Shown piece after piece: positions 25,971 to 36,300 of a stretch of 64,000 bases of DNA. Source of the DNA: Climacteris rufus (Eukaryota > Chordata > Aves > Passeriformes > Climacteridae); the NCBI GenBank assembly GCA_013398175.1, contig VZRZ01007873.1:32339-96338 (forward strand), read 5' to 3'. Under the pieces are notes generated by a model. The model saw nothing but the letters and a program-made list of their open reading frames with translations. It was not told the origin of the DNA and searched no databases. Each line of letters begins with the position of its first letter. Position 1 is the stretch's first letter. A program made the translations under genes and the position numbers.

Positions 25971-26470
25971 TGCACTTTGGATGCATCCTAGGACTTTAGC
26001 TATGTCATTCCTGTGGGTCCAAGCTCTTTCCTCACTTCCTGGGTCATGCCTTGGTCACAGCACACTGCAGCTCTCTTCTGATCCATATGTCTGGGCTCAA
26101 TGGTTGCTTTCCCCTTGTCCCTGGCCAGCAATCCTGGGACTGTGTTTGACCCTGCTTCCCCCAGCTGGGCTTGCTCCTGGCCTCAGCCCACACCCATCCT
26201 CAGGAAGGTACTCAGTGCCTGTGCTGAGTGTCCTGGTTCCACTGGTGTCCCTGGCTCTGGTTGAGGGAGTGGAATGAGCCTTGCCTGCTCCTTCTGTCCT
26301 CATGGGCCCAGTGCAAGACCCCACGTTTCCCAGCACCATGGTCTCATGGAGCCACAGACCCACACTGTGCCCAGGCCAGTCTTATTTCATATTCTGGTCG
26401 GGTCTTTTCATGTTTTGAAACAACTACTATCTCTGAAGGGTCACAGCCTGTCACTCATCTGGACTAAATA
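25971..26470. other. Unclassified GC-rich block
   Basis: About 500 bp of GC-rich sequence, rich in CCTGG and CTGGG words, with sharp AT-rich flanks on both sides. Several overlapping open frames exist on both strands (25981-26277 and 26228-26467 plus; 26097-26363 minus), as expected for GC-rich DNA low in stop codons. None resembles a protein I know. I see no CR1 blocks and no clear LTR promoter or poly(A) signal. It may be an old interspersed repeat, an ERV fragment or a regulatory island. Confidence 0.5.
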
Positions 26471-27785
26471 ACATATAAAGACATAACAGTGTCCAAACCA
26501 CTACTGCTATGCCTGGTGCATTTTTTTTCCTATTTTCTTCAATAAGTATAAGTGATCATATGAACAGAAGTAAGTGAAGCAAAAGATTCAAAGAAAAATA
26601 AAAGTTAGAGCAGACATATGGCTCGAGGTTGACTATGTTGACAGAATTGTACTCTGGGATGACCCAGGTCCTTAGAAAGAAAAACTTGTTTCTCAATATT
26701 TTATTTAAATTTAAATTTAAATGGGAATTTATAAATAAGATTCAATAAATACTAAAAATGCTTAACAAAGTCAGCACTTTGGTCATAGTAATGCACCAGT
26801 TATAAAGTATCATTTATAATATACCTGTAATATTAAATAAATCAATATTTAATAATAAAGTCCATGTAGTAATCATTTTAAAAGAATAAAACTAATGGAA
26901 GTGCTTTATGTGGGATACCAACATTTCCTGGTTATTCCATTTTTTTTTTTTCATTCATCTTAATAAAAACCAAACCAAACCAAAACAAAACAAAACAAAA
27001 ACCAACCAAAACACTTCCATTTAAACAAAAAAAAAAACAAATTAAAAAAAAAAGCCGAAAACCCTCACAACTTTATGTAACATCTGTCTGGTTTAGTTCA
27101 CGTCAGATCTAGATTTCTTTATTTTTAAATTTATAATCAAGTGAAATACTATTTCACTGTAAAACTATATTCTCTACAAAGAAAACCCAACTGTGTTCCC
27201 CTAAATGCTTCAGGTTCAAAAAATAAGAGACTCATGCTCCTAGCTGCACATCTTTTAACTTATGCTTATGCCCATCCATTTTTTTTCAGCACAACAGTAG
27301 TATTTTAAAGAGACATGCAATTGAGTTGCATCTAGAAATCATTGTAAATTATGCACAATCAACAAAGCTATTACGTGACACTGCAGAATGTACAACTAAT
27401 GAAAATGTAATCACCAGACCTTATAATTTTAGCTGAAGTTCTAATTTAATAATACAGTTTCGTATCCCCAAGAGCTTTCTAACATTTATTTATTGCACCA
27501 ATTTCCACTATCTAATCCAAAATATTTGTGTTGATTCTCCTAAATTATACTAATAGCATCCTGAAAAGGTCTACAGTTTCAAAAGGTTTATGACAATGTA
27601 CACATATACATCCCATTAATATGTCCATGCTGTAGTTTTCTTCATTAACAAAGGTTTTAAGAATTTATAATTTAACCTTGCAGATGTACTTTTCTGTGAC
27701 CAGGCCACAGATTCATTGGTTTCTTACCTCCATAGAAAAAAAAAGAGACTGCATCAAGAACACTGCATTTTCTTCTGCTCTCTTC
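26471..27785. other. AT-rich spacer with A/C-rich low-complexity DNA
   Basis: Contains a TTTAAAT-type short repeat at about 26702-26722 and an A/C-rich tract at 26964-27053, with CCAAA changing to CAAAA units. No gene seen. Confidence 0.6.
26964..27053. repeat. A/C-rich low-complexity tract
   Basis: CCAAA and CAAAA pentamers run to about 27015, then A-rich sequence to 27053. Confidence 0.9.
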
Positions 27786-28126
27786 TGTTGCCCATTTTTC
27801 ACTGTAAAATAGCTAGTTTTCTCTGTTAGACAGTCTCAAGGACGATTTCTGTAAACATAGCTATGTTGTTGTAAAAATTATCTTTTTACATTCCTTTCCC
27901 ATGGACACAGATCCTTTTGACGGACACTTCTTTTAACCAATATAGTTAGAGACGGAAGTGTTAACTTTCTCCAATGATCTGTGATTAAAAAAAGTGTATA
28001 TAAGAATTAAACGAAGGTGGGTTTTCCCCTTTTCCGCCCTTGCTCTGAACACGAGAAAACATTCGGACTCCGGCTCTCATTATTTCTGCGTCTTCGGCTG
28101 ATAAGCCGGGATAAGCCGTAATAACA
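27786..28126 (+). mobile_element. Short ERV LTR (plus), about 340 bp
   Basis: Begins TGTTGCCC at 27786 and ends GTAATAACA at 28126, a TG...CA element. A TATA box (TATATAAG, 27997-28004) is followed by a GC-richer region with GCCCTTGCTCTGAACACG and a duplicated ATAAGCCG near the end. The copy at 40007-40344 is an inverted homologue with roughly nine in ten bases the same by eye, and the 4.4-kb copy is an older relative. No internal genes adjoin it. Its flanks (CTCTTC and GGCATC) do not form a visible target duplication, so its true ends may differ by a few bases. The 6-bp duplication of the partner suggests a class II (beta-like) ERV origin. Confidence 0.85.
27997..28004 (+). promoter_or_regulatory. 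TATA box of the 27.8-kb LTR
   Basis: TATATAAG is preserved at the matching place in the inverted copy (40126-40133) and, in varied form, in the 4.4-kb copy. Conservation across the three copies supports its being the U3 core promoter. Activity today is unknown. Confidence 0.65.
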
Positions 28127-29078
28127 GGCATCCCGGTAATACTCTTCACTTCAGATAGTTACTTATTTGCAATAGGATTTTCAGTCTCTTGACGCCCCAA
28201 TTCTGAAACTCAATACAGTTTGAAACTTAAGACTTTATTTTACACTCAGAAAAACAATGGCAAGGATTTATAATTAGGAAAATATTTCATAAATATTGCA
28301 AAACTTGATCTTAACTGCAGAAACGACTGCCTGACAGAATATCCTCCTCGTGGAACTCCTGCCACCTGTTGGAGCAAGGAGGAAGGTGAAAATGAGTGGT
28401 CAATGAGAAAGGTTGAATGCAGGTAGCCCTGAAAACACAGAGAATTCTGGTTTGAGCCCCTTCACACTCCATATATATCTTGAATACTCAGTACGTCTCT
28501 AAGCTCTCTTAGTACTACCTTCCATTCTGACCTGGAAATTCTGAGGGTGAGAAGGCAGTATTTCAGTTAATGCCTTTGTTCCTCACCATCTTAATTTATT
28601 TTAATTGGCAATTAAAAAAAAATCCCTTAGCCCAGTTTGTTTTGCCTGTGACAGTAATTGGTAAGTGATCTCCTTGTCTTTATCTCGTCTCTAAGCTTTT
28701 CCATCTTATTTTCTTACCTATGTCCTGTCAGGGAGGGGGAGCAAGAGAGCAGGTAAGTGGAGTGTGGTGGCTGACCAACGCACCACAGCAGTGTATCAAA
28801 GTTTGTTCTAGTGGAAGTCATAGCAATAACCCAGTGTCTGTAGAACTCTTAACTAATTAGTAACTCTAAAACTATTATTTTGGAAACCATTAATTTTCTA
28901 AAGTGACACTCATATTCTAAATCCTATTTTCCTGAACTTCCCTTATACTGTAGAGCCCCTCAAACTGATATATTGCTGCTTGAAATAAATTAAAGAAGTG
29001 GCTCGTGTAAAAGCTAGTGTTCTCCTTGAAATACAAACCGGGTTTTGAAAGAGAATGCAACTTTTTCAATAGATAAAA
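28127..29078. other. Spacer between two LTRs
   Basis: No retroviral internal region or gene recognised. Base composition is mixed. Confidence 0.5.
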
Positions 29079-29858
29079 TGTCTTGGGTTACATGAAAGTA
29101 TAACCAAAGGCATGTATTCTATCACCATCTCCATCACCTTTTGATGAGTTGTTAATGACGGGTCATTCACAGCAGCTGACCACTGCACCCCACTGCTGCA
29201 GTGACCCAGCCCACCTTGGGGCTGAATGACATTCAGTGGTTGGATTTCCCCACCCAAGACTCCGACCTTGAGGGTGGATCTGAGGGCAAGACCAAGGTTT
29301 AAGGCTACTCGCCACTGGGTGTACTTCTAGCAGTATCTCCTCCTCTCCTTCTAGAAACCTCTGTGTTCCTGTAATGCTATTGGTTTAGATTCCTATGTTT
29401 ATTCATATATTTCATTGCTTATGTATTGAGCTCTGGAAAGTTCTGTTCAGTTTGGTTCCCGATTGGTTGATTCAAATATGTTACTCCCCTAACCCTTTGT
29501 GATTTGCTCCCTGTCACCCCTCGTCATTCCCTTATTGGTTTGACCCTTTGTTCCTCCCTTTCTCCGTCCCCATTTAAAAAGGGGGCTGTAACTGCTCCCC
29601 AGTGCTCTTCTCCTTTGTGTCCCCTTTCGACTGGACCTTTAGCCCCCCTGGGCTGGAATAAAGTCTGGATTGCAGACAAGGAAAGAGTCCCTCTTTCTTC
29701 CTTTACCCTCGTCTTGTTACTTAGCAACAACTTTGCTGCAGCCTGCCTTACCAGCTACTTGCAGGCAGCACTGACAGCTGCTGATAGGACTCTGATTGCT
29801 ACGCTGCTGAGGCATCAGAACTTGTCGCCTGCCGGGCCACTGGGCAGCTTGCGGTCAG
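29079..29858 (+). mobile_element. ERV LTR (plus) with promoter and poly(A) signal
   Basis: Starts TGTCTTGGGTTAC at 29079. GATCTGAGGGCAAGACCAAG-like sequence follows, then a TATA-like TTTAAA (29575-29580) and an AATAAA at 29657-29662 about 80 bp further on, the order expected for U3-R-U5. A CT-rich U5-like stretch follows. The right boundary is ambiguous: TGTGACA at 29859-29865 could be its last bases (inverted to TGTC at the start) or the first bases of the adjoining LTR. The 119-codon frame 29504-29863 is incidental. Confidence 0.72.
29657..29662 (+). terminator. AATAAA poly(A) signal of the 29.1-kb LTR
   Basis: A canonical hexamer in GGAATAAAGTCTGG, about 80 bp downstream of the TATA-like element, the spacing typical of a short R region. 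T-rich sequence follows within 40 bp. Confidence 0.65.
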
Positions 29859-30440
29859 TGTGACACCCTCCAAGACTGCAAACTGGGCATTAGATAAGAG
29901 GCAGGTGATGCCTCTTTATCTTCGTATCAATGACTCAGCCCTGATAACATCTTCTGAGAAGCAGTAGCTACTCTGAGGGAGATCATCTTCACTAACAGGC
30001 CATCAAAGCCACCTGGAATGACATCATCCCATTGAGATATGCCCCACCCCAAAAAAAGAAAGAACTGAACATCCTACCTGCATAAAAGGGGAGGAGAAAA
30101 CAACACAAGACACTCATTTCCACTGGTCTCCAGAGGAAAAGAACTCCATAATCACTGGACCCCCAGAGATAGACAGGATTTCTTCCACTTCAACCAAGAC
30201 CACATCCAGCGCTCCAACCTGAGCACACTTGCCACTTGCCACTACTTGACTGGACTTCTATTACCACCCTGACTAACAGGGTGCCAGGTTGTACTGTGAC
30301 CTTGTCAGTTTAGTCTGGTGTTTTCTGTATTACTGCTTTTATTTTAATTTCTCCTATTGAATTGTAGTTCTGACTTGGAATCTCTCACAATATTTTTTGT
30401 GGGGTTAATTCCTCCGCTGGTTTGTTTCCAAACCAGTACA
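29859..30440 (+). mobile_element. Second ERV LTR (plus), directly adjoining
   Basis: Starts at about TGTGACACCC and ends CCAAACCAGTACA at 30440, again TG...CA. Features are a CT-box-like stretch, CATAAAAGGGG (30081) as TATA box, and a downstream CTCATTTCCACTGGTCTCC. It reads as an LTR type I recall as common in birds. I found no clean target duplication. There is no spacer between it and the previous LTR, so one may have inserted at the edge of the other, or the pair derives from one complex element. Confidence 0.72.
30081..30088 (+). promoter_or_regulatory. TATA box of the 29.9-kb LTR
   Basis: CATAAAAG followed by GGGAGGAGAAAA, a typical strong LTR core promoter arrangement. Confidence 0.6.
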
Positions 30441-31020
30441 TCAAAGAATGAACAGCAAAACTCTCCTTTCTCCCTTCAGCTAGAGTGGGGCAATACATGT
30501 TTTGTATCAAGTTCTGTCCTCTGTTAGTTCCCGAACTGTATTTGATGTTTGTTTGGGAGAATACTGATTGGTACAGGCTGAAACCATAAGGTTCATGCCA
30601 ATAAATGAATAGTAGGGGCAGTTGTGAGCTTGCATCTGGACAAAGTTTTATTTACTAACAGAGGGACAGCATGCAATCCTTTCTGTAAAGTCAAATTCTC
30701 TTCTCCAGGTCGAGCAAACCCTGCCTCAGTCTCTCTTCACAGATAAGAGCTTCAGCCTTTTAATCAATTCAGTACTGAGAGTACTTCTGCAGCTTCTGTG
30801 TATATAAATAAAACAAACAAAAAACCAGCTAAAGAGCAGACTTTTGCAAACGTTCATAAAACTCTGTCTTAGCTAGGATTATGCTCCCTTGGGTTAACCA
30901 TGTTAGCAGCTTTTCAGGAAATAAAATTAACTGTACTTACCCCATTACAGAACTACAGCATATTATGAGATAAAAGAATGTTTGTTTTTTTTTAATTTCT
31001 CCATAATGCTTCCTGGGAAG
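30441..31020. other. Spacer with a CR1 scrap
   Basis: Mostly unclassified AT-rich sequence. One CR1 fragment is annotated at 30690-30790. Confidence 0.5.
30690..30790 (-). mobile_element. Old CR1 fragment (minus)
   Basis: TTCTCTTCTCCAGGTCGAGC, TCAGTCTCTCTTCACAG and GCTTCAGCC match the antisense mid-3' region of CR1. The copy is short and diverged. Confidence 0.65.
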
Positions 31021-31027
31021 AACTTGG

Positions 31028-31200
31028 TTTTATTTGTTTAGGAGTTTGGTTTTCATTTTGGTTGGGGTTTTTGTGTCTGGTTGTTTTTGTTTTTTTTGGT
31101 TGCTTTTTTTTTTGGTTGTTGCTGGTTGGTTGGTTTGTTTTTTTTTTCTTTTTTTTTTTTTTTTGTTTTGGGTTTTTTTCTTTATTTTTGTTTTTTGTGA
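31028..31200. repeat. T/G-rich low-complexity tract
   Basis: Almost only T and G on the plus strand, with a long T-run near 31138-31165. The open frames across it (31034-31282 plus, 30992-31248 minus) are composition artefacts. Confidence 0.95.
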
Positions 31201-32035
31201 TTTGCTGGAAGATGTCCATGGAGATAAGGTGAGTAGTTGCAGGTGCAAAAATAGTAAAATTGGCAGAAGATATGCTATCTAAGACAGGATTCTTTAGTCT
31301 TCCTTCACTATGTTAGATAAGATGTTGAGACTGTCACTTAGTGATTTCTCAGCCCATAAACCAGTTTCTGTGCTGTTCTTCATTTAACAAAATAACCTTG
31401 TCACACAAGTGGTCTGAGCAATGGGAAATCATATTTTTAAGACCACTGTTAGTGGTTGAAATGTAAATGGTCTACATGTCTTCACCCCGACATTAGATCT
31501 AGATAGAGTTATCATGTACTAGTGAAATTAGATAGAGTTTTAGTGAATAAAAGCAAATCTGCTTCACTTTTCCTTTTTTTTTTTTTCCCCCACCCACTTC
31601 ACCTGGCAGTCTGCCAGTCAGGTACTTTCCTCTTGATATATCTTAGATTTCCCATACTCTTTGTATTCAAGTTCTTTAGAATGGGAAGCAATTTCTGAAC
31701 TGAAACATGCAAAGAAATTTATTGCCATACCAATCACAAAATCCTATGTTATTTCAAGATTTTTCCAATGGTATGTTTGACTTGGTAAAGTGTTGGAGGA
31801 GGAGGAGGAGGAAACTCTTCACTTCATGAAGGACCTACTTAGGTTTGGGGCTTATTTTAGCATAAGGGGGTTTTTGTCTGTCTGGTTTTTTGTTTGTTTT
31901 TATATGTTTGTATCCCCTTTATTTCCCTACTTTGGGATTAATTTTCCATTTTTCTTTCTTGCAACTCAGTATTTCAGTATTTTAAATCTGCTTACCTTCC
32001 CTGTCTATTTCTGAGTCAGCTAGTTGATCTAGGTT
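31201..32035. other. AT-rich spacer
   Basis: No feature recognised, apart from a (GGA)n-like hexamer stretch at about 31795-31810. Confidence 0.55.
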
Positions 32036-32440
32036 GCCATTTCCCACAGCATTCTCCAGGAAATACTGGCTATTCACAGCTTGGACAGATGTACGCTTCA
32101 CTGGGTGAAAAACTGTCTGAATGACCAAGCTGAAAGAGTGATGGTGAATGGAGTTACATCCAGCTGGTGGCCAGTCACGAGTATTCCCCAGGGCCCAGTA
32201 CTGGGGCCAGTCCTGTTTATTATCTTTACCAATGATTTGGACAAGGGATTTTGCACACACTCAGTTTGCAGGTGACACCAAGCTAGTGGGAGTGCTGATC
32301 TGTTCAAGGGAAGGAAGGCTCTGCCCAGAGGAATCTGAGCAGGATAGATTTACAGGCTAAGATCACTTGCATGATGTTCAACAAGGTGAAGTGTTGGGTC
32401 CTGCACTTAGTCACAACATCTCTGTGCAGTGCTACAGTGG
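32036..32440 (+). mobile_element. CR1 LINE fragment (plus), reverse-transcriptase palm region
   Basis: One of two sense-strand CR1 pieces in the window. It starts TTTCCCACAGCATTCTCC-like at about 32038 and ends after CTGCACTTAGTCACAACATC (32400-32419). Both the 5' two-thirds of the element and the 3' tail are missing. The encoded part is described under the pseudogene at 32081-32360. Confidence 0.93.
32081..32360 (+). pseudogene. CR1 ORF2 remnant with altered catalytic motif
   Basis: The first frame (from 32081) reads LHWVKNCLNDQAERVMVNG, then IPQGPVLGPVLFIIFTNDLD, the conserved reverse-transcriptase block before the catalytic loop. Small deletions just after (near 32245-32262) shift the frame. 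The next frame gives FAGDTKLVGVL (32265 onward), where CR1 elements have FADDTKL. The first aspartate of the metal-binding pair is therefore glycine (GGT at 32271-32273), so the copy would be inactive even if intact. Downstream RT thumb sequence follows in broken frames to 32360. Confidence 0.9.
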
Positions 32441-33084
32441 ATGTCTGTGGTTAGCCCAAGTCCTGCCACTTGTATATGGCATAGCAGTAGAGAAAAAGAC
32501 AGAGGATTATCAATTTGAAAAAGCTTTGCTCTGATATATTTGCCTTCAAAACTGAAACAAACTCATGGTGAATTTATATTTCTGTAATCTGTATTTTGAA
32601 AACTCATGTCTTTAGAATAATTTCTTCCTAAGTCTGAAAACTGCTGTTGCAACAAACTAAAATTACATATGCAGTGGCAGGTAAAAAGTTTTCTTAGAAA
32701 GATCTTAAAAGTTCAGCTATGGTTAGATAAAACTCAAGAAAAAAACTAAAGAAAAAGGAAAAGGAACAATCTGAAGATTTTGTGGGGAAATAATGACTCA
32801 GAATTTATTCTAATTAATTGTTTAAAGAGGTCGAAGTATTATATTTTAAGAGCGGATATTAATACTTAATTAACAATTAGAACAATAACAGATTTAATAA
32901 TAACATTCTCATTGAAGAACACATTACACCATTCATCCACCTTTGCTATCACTGTGTGGCAAATTAAAAATAACTTTATCTCTGCTTTCAGTATATTATC
33001 TTGTGTCATTCATCATATCTAATATATTCCAATTAAAGTTGTCTTTATTAAAAAAAATCTGATTGCATAAATACTTCATTTTAA
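32441..33084. other. AT-rich spacer
   Basis: No feature recognised between two CR1 fragments of opposite orientation. Confidence 0.55.
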
Positions 33085-33325
33085 AAAGGACCTTAGAATT
33101 TCTGTAGTACAACATTCTGCTCAAAGCAGCACTAGCTATTAACTAAATCCATGGTGCCCAAAATTTCATGCTCTTGGGACTTGAAAATTTCCCAGGACTG
33201 AGAATTACAACCCCTCAAGGCAAGCTGTTCCACTGCTCAACTGTTTTCTTTGCTGATATATTTTTTTTTATTAATATCAGGTCAGAACGTCTCTTATTTT
33301 GTATTATGATCATTTATTTTTTAAA
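33085..33325 (-). mobile_element. Old CR1 3' fragment (minus)
   Basis: AAAAAGGACCTTAGAATTTC, then CATTCTGCTCAAAGCAGCAC, CAAGCTGTTCCACTGCTCAA and CAGGTCAGAACGTCTCTTAT follow the order of an old CR1 subfamily 3' end in antisense. It is heavily diverged and reduced to non-coding 3' UTR. Confidence 0.82.
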
Positions 33326-36300
33326 CTGGTATTCTATTCAGTTGTAATACATAAATAAATTATAGTGATGGAGATTAAAGCGAGTCACAAATGCCTGTGG
33401 TAGCTGAGAAAGGACTTTAGTACTTACAAAAATGGAAACTAAATCAGAGTTGAGTTACTGAACCTAATGATCTAAAGACAACCATGTCTACTGAGCTTTT
33501 TTAAAGCTAAAACTTTGCAAATAAGTAATGAAGAACTTTAACTTTATAAGCATAAAATCATATGACATCCATAGCATATATTAAGCAGATCATGCACTCA
33601 GTTGAGTTTATTAAAAAGTCAGTAAAATAAATCATTAGGTTAATGTTAATTAATGATTAAGCAAAAAAATTATCCCAGCAGGAGACCAGTTTATCTGCTT
33701 AAGGTGAAAATCAGCTTAATTTCTGTCTTAAATCTTTAATGCTATTAGATTATGAATAGAATTTTAACACAGTATCACAAAATTGTTAAGTTTCATTGTT
33801 GAATCTTAATCTATATTTGCTATATTAGCTATAGTCTATATTTGATCTCTATGAAAAATAAAAGGAAATTCTATGCATAGAATACTAATGACTAGGGCTG
33901 ACTGAAAATATAATAGTGGGTGAGTCAAGATTTCATATTTAGGAGAGGAACAAAATTAAATAAACCAAAATGGAGCTACAAAACTTTCTGAATAATATAA
34001 AATAACTATAAATATAATTTAAATATTAATTTGAAAGAAAGGAAGAGAAGTGAGCAAATAATCTTTCCCAAATTTCTGTGCTGGTAGCAGAAAGCCTACC
34101 CCCTCCCTGCACAATATTAAATGCCTGAGGAATACAATCAAGAACTGTGTGCATAATTCACATGCCTTGTATTAACATTATCCCTTTTCTCACTAATCCT
34201 GAAAACTGAGCTAATCAAAGAATCAGAGTATGGAAAATTTGCAAATACAGCAATCAAAGGCATCTGTTCAAGCTTGTTACTGTCATTAGTATCTGTTGCA
34301 GTTTTTAGATGCTGATGTCTGTTGTTCCAGGAAAAGCTCTTAAGAGTTATGGTTTTTTGCAGGGTATAGCTAACTGAGGAGTGTTTGTTCACCTAGAGAG
34401 ACAGGTGGTTAGAGGGTGATTGCCATTTCTCATATCTATGTTGACTAGAGAGTTCATAGCAAATTGTTACCCTGAAATGTGCCTTTCAGAGAGTCAGAGC
34501 TGATGTTCTTTCGCATCTTTATGTAATATCAGCTGAGCCTGTGAAGAGATCATTGTTACTGTCTCATCTGATCTTTTGTAAAGTAAAAGCCTAGAACTTC
34601 CAGAACCTGTAATGTAATTTCAGAGTAAGGTAACTTGTGTAAAACCAGCCAATTTCTGACAGTTCTACTTGGACAGAGCATGAGAATAACCACTGATCTA
34701 CATCTATAACTAATATCACTGGCTTGGGTTGTATATGATGGAGCTCTTTCGTGTGTTTCAGCAGCATGGAAACCTATTGTTTCAGTCCTGTAAATGTCTT
34801 CCAGATGTCCCAGTGTCTTAGCTGTCCACTCATCCAAAAGTGAGCTACTAATGCTGTATTTTCAGATTAATTAATTAAAGGAAATTTATTCCAAATTGTC
34901 AATAAAGAGTATACTTAAGATTAATTATATTTTTCAGAAAAATCTTGTTTTCTGTATTTGTGCTTTAATAGTCAAAATGCCCTACAAGTACCTCTTATTT
35001 TTCCTCCTTTTTCTCTCTTATTGTCTTTATGATCTACCCGTGATCAGGGTTAATTTAGTTTAATTTTTGGAGAACTTTCATTCAGTGTATCCTTAGTGAG
35101 GGGTGTAGGTCTTAAATCATCAATTTCTGAGCCAGTAGCACCAGAGATCATTTTGATTGATGCTTGTCAGTAGAGTAAAAGCTATTTTCAAAGATATTCT
35201 TCAATCTTGAATAAACATTTTTACATATAATATTTTGTTAGACATTATCTAAATGTCTCTCACATGGATTTGTACATTTAACAGGTAGGAACAAAAAGAT
35301 GTTGCATAAAATGTGTACAAGATTTGAGAATACAGAGAGAAAGGGTTTTCAGGTCACAAAGTTAAAGGAGTTGACAATTCCTTGGTTTTAAGAACATACT
35401 TTTTAATTCTCACCTGAGAATATTTGGAAAGAAATCATATTTATCTCCAGGCTAATATTTTTCTCATCTAACTAGATAAGATTTTTCTGTATTATGAATA
35501 TACTCTGCGGTACCCGTGCAAAGGCAAAATATTCCAAATTCTTTTGTGTTTCATTATTTTTTGTGCCTCAGTTATCTTTAGCCGACAGTCCTTTTTCTGC
35601 AGAATTGCTTTTTCACTGCCAGTAGAGGGAGCACAGACCATTTGATTTTACTAGGCAAAATAAGTGAAAATAACAGCTGTTTTTTATAGTCTAAACATAT
35701 TTTTATTTAATTAGTTAGTAAAAAGTAGTTAATTTATATTAAATAATAAAGATTTAAAAACTGTTTTGTTATTATGGTCAGTCTGAAAATAGTAGTGTGT
35801 CACTTTTATGAGTTTTTAAGGTGAGGTGCCTGCAAGTAATTTTTTTTCAAGGCAAAAAAATACTGCCTGACATTAGTAATCTGATCTAGTTCTTATAAAC
35901 AATCCTTTAAAATAAATTTTAACATAATCCAGAATCAGTCTTTACCTACTTAACCTTTAAAAATATGCAATAATTTTACTCAAAGAGGATAATCAGAATA
36001 AAGAAAAATTTAGTATTGTAATTAATATTTCACAATGGTTTTCCTATCAAAGTATTGTCAATGAAAATATATTTTTGTTTTTACCATGTTGAATTTGTAT
36101 TTTTGTGGGAACAATTACTTTTTAGTAACTTAGAAATTAGTTCTTAAATTACAATACACTGGAAAAGAACATTATCTTTTTCCTGTATTTTCATAGCTTA
36201 TATTGCAATGAACTTTTATCATTCCTTTGCATTACAAGCTGTCAAACAGCAGGGTGTCTTATTTCATAGATTGTTCAACAGCTGCATTTTATGTTTAATT

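Noticed and set aside
29504..29863. 119-codon frame in the 29-kb LTR as an ERV gene
   Set aside because: It lies wholly within U3-R-U5 and crosses the poly(A) signal; it does not resemble gag, pol or env.
30935..30955. Strong splice-donor-like GGGGTAAGTAC on the minus strand
   Set aside because: No linked open frame or acceptor could be shown; single donor matches are common by chance.
30992..31282. Lys/Asn-rich and Phe-rich frames near 31 kb
   Set aside because: Same cause: T/G-rich simple sequence on opposite strands.
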